The notes under the pieces are model-generated. The model was given only the letters and a program-made list of their open reading frames with translations. It was not told where the DNA came from and did not search any database. Below are positions 23,139 through 36,349 of a DNA stretch of 64,000 nt, one piece after another. This DNA comes from Cololabis saira (Eukaryota > Chordata > Actinopteri > Beloniformes > Belonidae), in NCBI RefSeq assembly GCF_033807715.1, contig NC_084599.1:7823125-7887124 (forward strand), read 5' to 3'. The translations under genes and the position numbers were made by a program. Every line of letters starts with the position of its first letter. Within the stretch, counting starts at the first letter, position 1.

Positions 23139-26100
23139 AGCACAATTAGTTATTATCATGTGATTAATGATAATAGCCCCCCCACACCCTCACACAGCCC
23201 TCTCATCAACTTGCCACGTATCTGAATAATTTTCCACTGATTGTTTGTGCTGTCAGATTTGTTGTTGTTGTTTTTTTTTAACATCATCATATTAATAGGG
23301 ACTTTTTTAAGGTCTTAATGAAATATTTAAGGAATTTTTTCATGAAAATCCAGAAATATACAGTTGGGGAGGCTGGATGACTCAGTGATGTCACAGTTCA
23401 CAAACACGCAGGACTCACAGAATGAGACATTTTCAAACTTAGACCATAAAAATAAAAGCCTACAGTTCCGTGTGTCGAGGGGTTTGGGGTTGGTATTCAC
23501 CTCAAGCAGCTACATTTTTTTTTTTTACATATTTCCCACTTTTAATGAAACATTTAAAATACAAACTTGATTTATGGACTAAAAGTTCACAAAAAAGTCT
23601 GATTGCAAAGTGTTTTAAATGTGGAATTGTATCAGATACAGAGATGTGGTTAAAACCTCCTATCCTGCATCGGGGTGTGGTGTTTGTAGTTTGTGCTGAG
23701 CTGAGCTGATGGCATCACAACCATCAGAAGGTACCACAGGTAACTCTGCCCTCAGAAACTTAGAGGACACCTCTCAAACCGGGGGGGCAGTGACGCTGCG
23801 CTCAGTCTGCCGCCGTCCGCCCGTGAGTGAAAATTAAATCTGGGAGAGAGGTGTCGGAGTCCGCAACGTGTTCCTGGAGATGCGTCTCAACACCGTCCCT
23901 CTGCTGAATCCTCGTCAGCACTTCCAGCTCAGTGTCACACACGCAAGACACCTGGGATGCTAATTACAGAACACACTTCAACATGTCACCATGGTCACAT
24001 TATTTACTGTTTTTACTAGATGCACAAACTCATTTGTCCAGGACAGTTTCATTAGTTTTTAAATTTACTCTATTTATTGTTTTTATTAATGATTCTATGG
24101 AACCACAATTCAAAAGCAATGAATGTTGAACAGAAAATTATAATTTATTATTACTTTCAGTTTCAAGTTGTTTCAGTGACCATCATGAGCTTATTTTCTT
24201 TTCGTTAATAGAAAGGTACTAACAAAGGTGTCATGTTTTTCCCTGGGAAGGGAAGAGATGGTTTAAACCTCCATTCCGTACCCCCAGTGTTGCTTCTACT
24301 CCACATTTTCAGCGCAGATTTGGAGTCTTATTACAGTTAACTCATCATAACAGCTAATGAAAATGTCAAAATAGCTGAAATCTCTCAATTAATAATGCCT
24401 ACTAAAACAGTAATCTAAAAACAATCAGTGATTTAATTAAAGAGTTCAGGAAATCTCAAGAAGATTCAGAGAAAGACACTGGAATGGTGCCTTTCTACAA
24501 ATATTCCATCAATAATTAAATAACCCATAAAAAAACTGCTCAGGGAAACTTACACTTCATCAAACATCTGACTTAAAGGATGTATTTTGTATGACATCTA
24601 CCAGTGGAAGAACTTTTTGCCATTAAAAGCCAATGTTTTATTAAAGATATTTCATAGGAGGGACAAAGGTATCATTAACCCTGTTTATTACTGAGACTAG
24701 GAGCTGTCGTTACAGACGAGAGGATTTTTCACAGATGCATAGACACTTCTGTGTGCTCTGTTTCTGTGTTGAGCCTGAACTCAGCACAGAACCAAGTTTA
24801 CCGTGTAGAAATGAGGTGCCCTTGACTTGAGAAGTTCTGGCAACACGACCCTGAGCTGTCATGCTAACCTGCACACTCTCACCTGCCTGTAATAATGTCA
24901 GCCAGTTTTGCTTAAATGGAGGCCATTTTCATTGTTTTTCTGTTTCCCTGACAGTATTTGGCTCCAGGCAAACACGATTTTTTAGTCGTTACAACTGTCT
25001 CTGCTCCTCTCGTAACGATGAGGGGATGTTTCCTGAACTTGTGCAGCATCTCCAACTGACTGTTGCACTTGTCTTCACCCACCGTACCTGTGGCATCATC
25101 TTTAATTATTAATACCAGACAGTAAGTGTGTGAGAGACATCCCACGGAGAGACCTAACCGCCACGAACAGGGAATAGTGTCATGACTGCATGAATGCAGC
25201 GGCAACTTGCACCATTTAGACAATGATGGTTGGGAAGCTTCTAGAGTGTGATATGAACTCCACTATGAGAAGCTAATGCATCATTATAATAACATTTTAA
25301 TGTCTGCGGTGGCATGGCTATTTAATATTTGTCCACAGAGAAATGTGTAAATCAGCAGTGGCTCTAATTATAGTAATAATCACTTGGTCTTGTGCTGCTA
25401 TCGCTCTGTAATGCATTACTGCAATTCACCCTTGATGAACAAAGAGGTAAGGAGGTTTAAGTCATTAGGACTTTGAGCGGTACTGCCAACCATTTCTCTC
25501 TTTTTTTCCTCCATTGTTGTTCTTCTTATATGTTGTTTTTCATTGTTGCAGACGGGTCCTCAAATGTGGGCCATGTGTGTGAGTTATGCTAATTTGTTGG
25601 GGCAATGAATGCATTAATTTCATTAACACACGGCCTCAAAGCAGTAATTACCAGAGTAGGTGTGTCAGAAGCAATCATGTTAAAATTTGCCAGTTAATTA
25701 TTAAGATTTTGTTCTGAGGGACTTGGATTTGACACGAGTCGCCGAGGGAAAGAAGAGAGGAGAAAGTTAATGCATTCCAGGGGCCGAGGCAAGGTGCTTG
25801 TAGTTCAACATAATGGGGGTGGCTGTGGCATTGTGGGCCTACTGGCACAATTTTTGCATGTTGACAGCTCACATTCTGGACTAATTACCACAAACAGTAA
25901 AGGTTTAACTGGTGCTTGGTCCAATCCAGGAGGATGCAATTATAAAGAAAAAGGTGCACAGCAGCATAATGGCCCCTGCTCCATCTGCATGGGGTCCAGC
26001 CGAGAAGACATTACTGGGAAACAGTGAAAGAAGAAGATACCCATTAATCCCTTCTTTTCCCCTTAAAAAGGGTGAAAAGAAGAAACTGTTTGTCTACTGA

Positions 26101-26229
26101 TGCAAAGAAAAAAGAAAGAGATTTTTGGCACAAGTCTGAATTCGGCTGTTAGTTTATTCTCTTTTCTTAACACATGTATTTTTATCAGTTTGGTTTGCTC
26201 GCCATCGAGTATCTCGGGAAGATACACCA
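23139..26229 (+). other. No gene; possible conserved noncoding blocks
   Basis: Contains two strong-looking acceptor sites (24954 and 25551) followed by short open stretches that give no recognisable protein. 25240-25700 is TAAT-rich, low in repeats and looks like regulatory DNA. No transposon was recognised. Confidence 0.35.
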
Positions 26230-26631
26230 CACTGCAAAAACCCAAAATCTTAACAAGAATATTTGTCTTATTTCTAGTTAAAATGTCTCATTTTAGTAAA
26301 AGAATTTCATTACACTTAAAACAAGGCTCATTACTGGAAAAAAAACAACAATGTTTCACCTGTTTCAAATAGATTTTCACTTGAAATAAGTAGAAAAATC
26401 TGCCAGTGGAACAAGATTTTTTTGCTTGTAATAAGAAGATAAATCTTGTCCCACTGGCAGATTTTTCTACTTATTTCAAGTGAAAATTTACTTGAAACAG
26501 GTGAAAATTATTAGTTATTTTTCTGGTAATGACTCTTGTTTTAAGTGTTATGAGATTTTTTGACTAAAAATGAGACATTTTAACTAGAAATAAGACAAAT
26601 ATCCCTGGTAAAATTTTGAGTTTTTGCAATG
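26230..26631. mobile_element. Palindromic MITE with CACTGCAAAAA terminus
   Basis: The left CACTGCAAAAACCCAAAATC pairs with TTTTGAGTTTTTGCAATG at the right. Inside, AAGACAAAT, ACTAGAAATAAG, ACTTGAAACAGGTGAAAA and CTGCCAGTGG words appear inverted around a centre near 26430. A relative lies at 32660-32954. The flanks do not show a clean 8-bp duplication, so the right end may have mutated. Confidence 0.75.
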
Positions 26632-29399
26632 CAGATCTCCTCTAGTTTTCAATCACTTTGAATGTTGTGTTTAACTTTTTGCACCTCTTCTCGTAGCTGG
26701 TTTGCGGAGGTGAAGTGCATCTCTCCACCCCTGGCGGGTGTGGCATGTTTGAGATCTGTTGCACAGTTTTAAGTTAACGTACACGCATTAGACCAGGGCC
26801 TAAATGATACTCAATATTCAGTGAAGTATGTTATTTCCATATGTACAACCATATGAGCTGAAGAGCTCCCAACAACACACAATCCTGACTGACAGGGGGC
26901 ACTGGCTGAGGAAATATGCCATTATTCCTTTCATCTTGATAAACACAAGGCTTCCCTGTCAATCCATTATTTTGTAATTTTCTTAAATCTTTTAAGAGAT
27001 ATCTGTTAATAACTTTGGCTTATATGTACTCGTTTGAACAAAAACAATCTTACCAGTGATGGTGAATCCAGTGACAAATGAGAAACCAGCATTTCTGATT
27101 TCCAACTGGTGACAAAAACAAAACAAAAACACAATGGTCAAGAGTCTTCTGGAGTATCGCTATGTCATGTTTTCCTTAAGTTAAAACTGCTAATGAGAAT
27201 CACTGTTAATAGGTAGTAACCAGGAAGACTAAATGAGCTTCATCTTCACGTATTATTGGCACAGTGAATGCAGCATGATTGAAGTTAAGTGGCGATAAAG
27301 ACGGGAAAACTGAATAGTTCTACACTCATCCAGGTCTGTGATATTGCAGCATCCTGCAAGTCTGAAAAGCTGAATGGATGACACGTTTTCAAGTAGTCCA
27401 AAGAAGAGCGACAGAGTTGCCAGTCAGTTTTTGAGTTGGAAACAGCTACAAACAATCATATGCTGTATTTTTACTTCAGTGATGAAAAATAATGTTTTTG
27501 AATATTTTTCATGGGTCCCCTTTAAGTCTTTAGCAAAAATGAGTCTTAAAAGACACAGATGGAACCAGCAAAATGTTGACAAATTCATACACCTGCAATC
27601 CAGATTTCAGGTGGTGGTTAGGTGGGAATCCCGAAGTTTAGTAAAACAAACATGTCTGATGTAGGTTTGAGAAGAATCCAGCTGAACAATCATGTTTTCA
27701 TTGAGGAGGAAAAAAGTGAAGATGCAATACTCATAATTGTTTTATTTTCATGAAAAGCAAAAATAGACTGTATTTTATACAGAAAAAATACAATAGATGA
27801 TCATGGTCACGTTTTTTTCTTTTTTGCAAGTTCATTTACTCTAATTTTCTAATCAAAGAAAACATTTGTGAAAAAAGCAAATGTACAAATAAACTATTTG
27901 TCTAGAGATGGGTCCTGCTTTGATTGGGATGGTGTCATTTCCAGTAATAAAACTGGATTTACTGCCCTTGACGTCGACAGAGGCTGCTGTGTGGTTTACA
28001 TGTTTAAAAACTGTCACTTGGATGGGCTTAGCTGAAAAATGGGTTGCCACTGCAAGTCCTAATATACGGGATTCAGTCTAGACACACCCGCTCTGACCTG
28101 CACAACGTTCTCAGAACACCAAATCCTCTATCGCAGTTCTGCACTGCACCTTTCGCCAACCTTCCCCGCCTCGCGTCTGTCAAGTGTCTCCTTAAAGACG
28201 CTCGCATTTACACTCGCACAGCCCGTCTTCAAAAGAGAAAAAGAAAAGAGGAAAAAGAAAAAAAAAATGTTAATCATCACTTGATTTTATATGGAAAGCA
28301 GATTATCCTTTGATTCTGATGAGCGTGGCAGCTGCCAGACACTTCATTTGACTAAAAGCAGGACATTCTGTCGAGGCCTCTCATATGTCACTAAGCCACT
28401 GTTGGGACGGCGCTGTGATAGGAGATGACACATGAAAGGGATTCCTCCTCATGGCTTTCCCAGGACAATGAAATATGGCCTTGAGGTGTGTGTGCGTGTG
28501 TGTGTGTGTGTGTGTGCATGTAAGACATGCCTGTGTAAGCATGCACATTAGTTGCGAACCAGTTCAAAACAACAAGAACGCACATATTTTTTTCTTTGTG
28601 AAGCAATATCTTCCTTCTTCAATATGAATTCCTTGTCTAACAAATATATCCTTCCCCTAAATTGGAATAAAAGCTGTTTAAATAAGAACCAATACACGCT
28701 AAAACCACTGCCCTTGATGGTGGCATTTGGATGCACCTTGTGGAAAAGATTCCCATGTCATGAGATAACTCAAGACATCAGTGAGCTGGAGAGTCGTGCA
28801 GTACTAGCAAATAAAAAAAAAGACAACTCAACGTTAGCTGCAACCCACCCGAGAATGTTATACCTCGAGCAAACAAATACCTTGGGAAAAAAATAATCAT
28901 TAACAGCCTCTATGATAGGGGTTCCTTAAAAAAAAAACTAAAAAAACCCAATTATGTTGCATGAGATTGCTATATTGTTGGACATTCAGGATTCATTCAG
29001 ATATACTTGTTCATAAAGCAGCAAAAAAATCAATATTCAAGAAAATTAACAGCTTTTGTAATATAGCCACAACTTTAATGTTTTTTTTTTCTGCGTGTGG
29101 GCTTCATGAGGGTCATTATAAGATATTCAGAACCAGCCCGGAAAAAGGAAAAAAAAAGGAAAAAGGCCAGTGGAATGATCGTAAGTTTGGTCGGTTTCAA
29201 ACTAATTATTCTCCTAGCCATGATTTAAATCAATAACCTGCCTTAAAATGCATCAGTGACATTTCACTGATAACTCAACCAGGTGCTATCAATTCCTCCT
29301 CGATAAATTGTATTCTATAAATATTAAATAATGACAAAAATGAATTAAAAAAAAAGAAACAGTAACTTAATGGGACAAGTGGAAAGGAACCTGAAAATA
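26632..29399 (+). other. No gene recognised
   Basis: Unique AT-rich DNA with a short TG array at 28484-28516. The 96-codon frame at 27374-27664 has no domain and poor coding character. Confidence 0.35.
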
Positions 29400-29870
29400 A
29401 TGCTTCTGGGGGTTCTGCTCCTGCATGTTATGCACGTTTGGTGTAGCAGAATTTGACATAGTGACATAAAAACCAGAAATGGTGGTGCTCATGGACATGC
29501 TGCTTTTGTGCAGTTATATGAGACGTGTATGCGGGTACACCAACCAAAGTCAGTGTCCATGAATAGACGGAGACACCCGCTGCAAAAGACAAAAGACAGT
29601 GGCGAGGACCTACACTACGAAGACGATACAGCTCAAGACCAAGCGCCAACCATCTGACATCTGATGCAGGGCCAAGTTTTGTTGCAGTTCCTTCACTGGC
29701 CCCTAGAGGCTCCAAAAGCGAGTCAGTCTCCACCAACCTCCATGTTAAAATGTTCCACTTTAGAGCAGAAAGAAACATATTTACAGCCTGGTTAAAAAAA
29801 ACAAAAAAACATTTTGGTCTCAACTGTTTGAGTTCACATCCATGACAACTGAGGGGGGTGAATTTTTTGT
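29400..29870 (-). repeat. Dispersed repeat fragment (fish-type, class uncertain)
   Basis: On the - strand it has TTTAACCAGGCTGTAAATATG, TTCTTTCTGCTCTAAAG, TTAACATGGAGG and GGAGCCTCTAGGGGCC. I recognise this order from an abundant fish repeat. A short piece with AACCAGGCTGCAACTGG and the CCCCCTCAGAGTTTTCATGG block recurs at 45718-45795. The 149-codon frame across it is a repeat by-product, not a gene. Confidence 0.5.
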
Positions 29871-29961
29871 ACCACATCAGGAAAGTTTATATAAAGCAAT
29901 ACTTTTATTTCGGATACGATTGATTGAGCTCATTGTCAGCTCAGCCAATGGCTCACGGTTT

Positions 29962-30258
<297 letters not shown>

Positions 30259-32475
30259 ATACACAATTGTATAAAAAAGTGGTTAACTATAATGTTTTAA
30301 AATATCCTATGTTTATCTCCAAAATTGTGGCCAAAACCCCACTCTATCACCATATTGTCAACCCCCCGCTCCTTTACTTTTATTTTTAAAAGGAAGAATG
30401 ATCCTCTTTGAGGCATCACCTGTCAATCAATGTGCACCTAATGCAAGATCAGAATAACCCACTTCAGACTGTGAAATGCTTTTATCTCTTGCATGATAGT
30501 GACGTGTCTATTAATCACTGGCCTCTCCACTGCAACACACCCCAACATACACGTCACACGCACATGCAATATAAACATGTCCATGTCCACCCTTTCCTGT
30601 CTTTATGTCACTACATCCTACTTCACTTCCTGCAACGTCACATGCGCACGTGCATATAGATCCAAAGTTGACATGCCCATAAGCCCTGCTCTTTCTGGTG
30701 TAATGGCACCACCTTCTACGGCTCTTCCTGTTACATCACTCATGCACATCACATGCACATGCATGTACAGTCCAAAGGGCGGTAATATTTCAACACATTT
30801 CTGCATTTTTAAAACCTTGACAGGCGGCGTCAGATGGCTGAGAGGTTTACCTTCGGGGGCGGTGTCGTTTAAATCAAAGGTGGGACGATAATTGGCTTGA
30901 AAACATGCAGCCATGTACTCAAGACCCTTTAAGCAGCTATTGTCACCATGTCAACGTGGATGTGTCTGATTCCACTTGTCCTGTTTAAACGCTGGTACTG
31001 AACATTTGATGATAACTGTGGTGAAGGACACTGGCTGAATGTGTCGGTACAATGTTGGAGTTAATCCATAGCCTGCTACAGGTGTTGATAGAGTCTTGAC
31101 ATCTCTCCTCTCGTGCATCTAGGAGGAAGTGAAGGCGTGCCAGAAACCTTTATAAAATTACAGATATGCAGCCACTTTCTCTGTCAAAACCTTTGCTGTC
31201 TAAAAGTGACGTTAACCATTGTTTTCTTTCAAACAATCACCATTGTGATGGCAGGTATTGGCAGTTTGGTGTGTCCTGCACACGCTTAAACCCACCTGTC
31301 TTTTCTGCAACTGCAGAATGTGGTTTAGTTGGTTGCAAATCAGATGTCATTTACATCATAGCAGCATCAGGGTTATTATGGCGAGTGAGGCGTGGAACCC
31401 TTGGTAATTTTATTTGACCTCTATACAATGTTTCTTTCTCCTGCATATCATTCATTTGGGTTCATGCTCAGGAAGGTCCTGAGGCTGATCCAATTAACTT
31501 CCCCTTTAACTGCCTTTCAGGCATTGAAACTTAAACTGATGGAGAATTGATAAGAGCTCCAGCTGCTCTGCATGGTTGCAGTTTGGGAAACATCATTAGT
31601 TATTTATTTATGTTGCAAGAACCTAAATCAGTCTTTTTGGGGAGTTTAATAATACCGCTCCGAGGAAAGATGTGGTCACGCTTGCTGTGGGTTCCACTTC
31701 AGAGCTTTGTCAGCACTCTGCACTTCTGTTGCAAATGTTAGACCCATAAAAACATGGCAAGAGCCAGATCACGCTCCGCAGAAAGAGAGAGCACATTTCA
31801 ATCACTCAATTCGTGATGAGAGACAAAAAATAAAACTTTACATCCCTGTTAAGCCATGTTGCACCCAGGGAACAAAGGGCTGAAAAGCTCCCTCTGGGAC
31901 CAAAGGAGCTGCCATTACTTGCAGATGCATTGCTATTTAAGCTCTGAACAAAAGATGAGCTGGACAATGGCGGGAAATGATGGCTGCTAAAATGAAGGTT
32001 TGAAGTTCACACGCCATTATTTTTCTTGAAATCAACTTTTCCTCTGAATATACACTTCCCCCCACAATTTACCTTTGTCTTCAAACAGCGCCGGAGTAGT
32101 CATTATACTCAGACATAATGGACCATAATGACAGTAATTTCAGTATCAAATTTTCAAATGTTAAGGCTTAATTTATTGTGGTTAAGTAGCTTAGCTGTAA
32201 TGTACATTCCCTACCCTTCTTAGCAGAGTGCTCAAGGAATGAGGAGTATAAAGCCAGGAAGGAGGGAACAGCAAGAAGGTTTTAAAGAGTCAGTCTCAAA
32301 ACGGATGAACCCGAACAGTCTGGGTTTACTTGAAGTTAGAAACAAAAGAGACAAGCTTTCACTAGAATTCAGAGGAGTTTTCCGCTCCAGCTGATATCAG
32401 ATTATGTGTTTTTGAATTTTAAATTTATGTGCATTTATATGTGTATCTGCATAAATGTAATAATTATATATATAC
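30259..32475 (+). other. No gene recognised
   Basis: 30500-30770 is CA/CATG-rich. The remainder is unique-looking DNA. No exon could be supported. Confidence 0.35.
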
Positions 32476-32659
32476 AGTACTGGAGTTGAGGGGGGATGAG
32501 GGGGGATGAGGGGTGATGGCATCCCCCCTGAAATAAAAACGGTCCAAATCATCCCCCCTGTAAAACTGCCATCCCTCCTTTCCATCCCTTATGTCATTTC
32601 ATCAATGAATGTGGTTTTACTGCTATTTCAACATTTAGAGTCGTCACCAGAAAAATAAC
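32476..32659. mobile_element. DNA-transposon end fragment (GGGGGATGA-rich)
   Basis: It starts CAGTACTGGAGTTGAGGGGGG, a CAG-type end like those of hAT elements. It continues with GATGGCATCCCCCCTGAA and AATCATCCCCCCTGTAAAAC. It is cut off by the MITE at 32660. Confidence 0.4.
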
Positions 32660-32954
32660 ACCAGAAAAATAACTTATTTGACAATTTTCACCTGTTTCAA
32701 GTAAATTTTCACTTGAAATAAGTAGAAAAATCTGCCAGTGGGACAAGATTTATCTTCTTATTACAAGCAAAAAAATGTTGTTCCACTACTTTCTACTTAT
32801 TTCAAGTGAATCTACTTGAAACAGGTGAAAATTGTTGTTTTTACCAGTGATGAGTCTTGTTTTAAGTGTAATGAGATTCTTTTTACTAAAATGAGACATT
32901 TGAACTAGAAATAAGACAAATATTCTTGTTAAGATTTTTCAGTTTTTGCAGTGA
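32660..32954. mobile_element. Second CACTGCAAAAA-family MITE, left end missing
   Basis: It shares ACCTGTTTCAAGTAAATTTTC, CTGCCAGTGGGACAAG and AAGACAAATATTCTTGTTAAG with 26230-26631. The right end AGTTTTTGCAGTG is intact, but the left terminus is replaced by duplicated CACCAGAAAAATAA (32647-32672). Confidence 0.7.
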
Positions 32955-33222
32955 TCCATTTTACATATTGATAAGTTCAGAAAAGTGTTTTTTATTGTTG
33001 TGTTTTGATGTATTTGATGTAAGCCCAGTGGATATTTAAAGCTTACAGAAGGCTGCATTTAACTGCTGCTATGTCATTCCTGCAGTATTTCTGCAGGTGT
33101 TTTGGTCACTGCTATTATTTGTAATATATTATATTATTTGTAATCAGCACAAATTATCTGTCCCCATATGATAAAATCTTTTTTTATTTTAATTTTTTTT
33201 ACAATTCGAGTACTGTATATAT

Positions 33223-33227
<5 letters not shown>

Positions 33228-33306
<79 letters not shown>
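33228..33306. repeat. (CA)n/(TA)n microsatellite
   Basis: A short CA run followed by about 70 bp of TA. Confidence 0.95.
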
Positions 33307-33310
<4 letters not shown>

Positions 33311-34522
33311 CAAAATGTGAAAATGACCACAGTCAAATGATTTGCAGGCCAAAAAAAGAATAGAAGAAGAAAAAAAAGCTACATAACTAGTTATTTTAAG
33401 TGAAATTTAAGCAGATGTCTTGTGCTTGAACCCGTGTTAGGAGTAAATAAAGGCTTAAATAAATACACACGCACTATTTCTGGATTCTCTTCCTGCTACT
33501 CTTGAGCAGCGTTAACCTTTTACATATGCACTTGTTTGTTCATCGACGTGTTCCTCGCAGCAGACCTTGCTAGTTAGGATCAGCGTATTCATTATCAGGA
33601 TCCCCACAGCCATGATGCGCCGAATCTTTAGGTTCCAAACGGAGCTGTAAATTTTGAGAGAAGCTGACATGCCTGCCTGAGGGTTACAGCAGAATGCTAA
33701 CGAGGCCACAGCGACATTTCCATCACCATACAGTCAGTCACACCATACATCAGCTCCGCGCCGAACATCTCCCAGTCATCGACAATTTCAGACGTAACAC
33801 TTTATTAGTATCCCTCTCATCTTGGCCGTGTAATGAACGAGGCTATTTAGAGCAGATTTACGATATCCTTAAAACCTGATTGCTTAGAATTTGAGAATTA
33901 TTCATAAGACTGAGGCGTCATCTGTCATGCAGCAAGTGCTGTTTTGTTGGGAACAAATGGTTTTGTTGTAGTTTTTCAAATGAACTACTTCTCATCCACT
34001 CTTCAAATGAGCAATTTACATGCATATATGTCCTCATAAAGGCTTTAATTAAAGGGAATGTGGCACGTGTGACAACCGACAATAAAGTTTCTTCCTAACT
34101 CGGCCGCTGAGCGGGGAGTAGCCGATATGGATGCAAATGACCATGAATACATGCATGTACTGGGTCATGCTGAAACTTTTCCTGAAAGAAAGAGCACACA
34201 GTTCACACTGTTAACGCTTTCAGAGCTCGATGTCGCACGTTTGATTTCACTGTGCTTAAAGGTACCCTCTGCTGAACTTTTTCTCTGATTAAACAATAAA
34301 CTTAAATAATTAAATCATCCCCCCCCCCCTTGAGATGGATTTCCTTCTTTGGAAGATGAGAGCAGAAGAAGTGTCCTCGCCTTGTTACAAAGATTATTAT
34401 GCTCACTTCCTGAGGGAGTGTGGCCACGCTTTGTGAGCGGAGCCTAGATCATCTCCCAATTACACAAGGATCCTGAGGCACAGGGTGGGGACCTAAGTGA
34501 AGGACCGGTTATACCCCCCCCT

Positions 34523-34526
<4 letters not shown>
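33307..34526 (+). other. No gene recognised
   Basis: Unique-looking DNA; a C-run at 34319-34329. Confidence 0.35.

Positions 34527-34608
<82 letters not shown>
34527..34608. repeat. (CA)n microsatellite
   Basis: About 82 bp of CA dinucleotides after a CCCCCCCTACACGCA lead-in. Confidence 0.95.
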
Positions 34609-34611
<3 letters not shown>

Positions 34612-35439
34612 TGTTGCTTGGAGGCATGACTTGCTGTAGCCACAGCCATCAATGAGGCCTCTCAGGATAGATTTACACACAAATAAAAGCAGTCTTATCT
34701 GGGCCCACATGTGAACGAGAACTGATTACATGGTCTACATTTCAATACTCAGGTTAAATGGAGTCAATTTCCTGTGGCCTATTTAAACCGATTTCACCCT
34801 GCAAACATAATGAAACCAAATCCAATTTATGTGCACTAAAGCCTAAAGAGATAAATTCACGTGTACATCGGAGAAAGTGTTGAGAAACAATTATCTTCAA
34901 CAATGAGCGCAGTTTACGCCAGTTGATAATATACTTTTTTTTATCATCTCGCTTGAATACCAGTTGAAACTAAATAATAGTATCAGAAAATTTTTTAATT
35001 TTTTTTTAACTTATCTAATCACAATATTGTCATTTATCACCGTCACCATCATGTAGTAGTTTAAATCTATAACATAAACAGAATAACACAGTGATACAAG
35101 ATGCATGGCCGTTTGCGATGTGAACTTGTTTCTGAGTGATTTCCGAATTAAAAGTTAAAACCATGCAGGACTACTTGGTTTGTTTTCCCATTCCTGCAAG
35201 ATACGGATTTAGTTGCAATTGATCAACATGGAAAGGCATGAAGCAGTTAAGCGACTTCTGTAAGAGATAAAGGTGAAGACCAACCTCTGTGTAAAAACTG
35301 GTATTCTACGTTAACATATTAAAACACTACTTATGATGTATTATTAGTTATATTCAGCAGTTTCTAACAAATATTAGTCTGTATTTCTTAGTTTCTTGCG
35401 TCCATGAATGGTTGATTTATTACAGTAATTGTATCCTCT

Positions 35440-35985
35440 TAGGCCTGGGCGATTAACTGAAAATTCATTCATTCATTCACTGCAATTACCAACGTCAATT
35501 TTCCCGTGTCGGTACATTCTGTATTTTGATAAAAAAATAAAATAAATGTCTTTTTGACTGTGTGCTGATAGGCTAGTTTCTTTCCCCTTTAAGACGACGT
35601 GTCTGTAATCACGTGACTCCTCCCATCCAGTCTGAACGAAAATGGCTGATGGTTCAAACGAAGAAGCGGGTGACATAACAGGGCTGTCTAGTGTGAGACT
35701 CTTGCATTTCAACAAGTTCACACACTCTCACGCCACACATGGCATTTCTCATGCTGAGAAATTAACTCCAATGCAAAGTAACTCCAATAGCATGTTTTAC
35801 AAACGAGTCACGGCACGTTACTGAACTCTCAGCTCAGAGCAGCTGTCTGGAGTTACCGACCAATCAGCCAATCTGAAAATAGATTTTTTTGTTGCTGGGT
35901 AAGAGTTATTGTACATTTATCGTTATCGAGGTAAAACTGCCCAATTTATCGTGATATTGATTTGAGGTCATATCGTCCAGCCCTA
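35440..35985. mobile_element. Non-autonomous hAT element, complete
   Basis: The ends TAGGCCTGGGCGAT and ATCGTCCAGCCCTA are inverted. They are flanked by the identical 8-bp TATCCTCT (35432-35439 and 35986-35993), the size expected for hAT. Inside, a + frame from ATG 35642 (MADGSNEEAGDI) may be a transposase N-terminal remnant. Confidence 0.88.
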
Positions 35986-35993
35986 TATCCTCT

Positions 35994-36269
35994 ACATTTT
36001 GGCCTAAATTCCTTTGTCAACTTGATTGCGCACAAAAGAAAGCTCTGCTTTTGTGTCAGTTAATGAATCCAAGCACCTCAGAAGTTTGCTGACAAATTTA
36101 AAGATGAAGTTTAAATACAGTTATATTTTGACACTATAAAAAATAGTGTTTAAAATAAATGCCTTTAAGTAACTCAAAGGTAAAAAGTAACTCATGAACA
36201 AAAACTCCATCATACACTTGCCTGTATACAGTATAGGCCTGTGTGTGTGTGTGTGTGTGTGTGCGTGTG

Positions 36270-36349
<80 letters not shown>

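Noticed and set aside
24955..25059. Possible fourth exon of the RING-CH gene (Tyr start, good acceptor, 34 codons)
   Set aside because: No resemblance to the sequence after MARCH fingers and only weak hydrophobicity; phase-0 Tyr starts occur elsewhere by chance (61925).
25552..25578. Short exon between a very strong acceptor and GTGAGT donor
   Set aside because: Nine codons (TGPQMWAMC) with no family match; more likely part of a noncoding element.
27374..27664. 96-codon + frame
   Set aside because: No domain, no splice context, AT-driven composition.
29428..29877. 149-codon open frame on the - strand
   Set aside because: It lies wholly in a dispersed repeat whose fragment recurs at 45.7 kb; no domain and no start or splice support.
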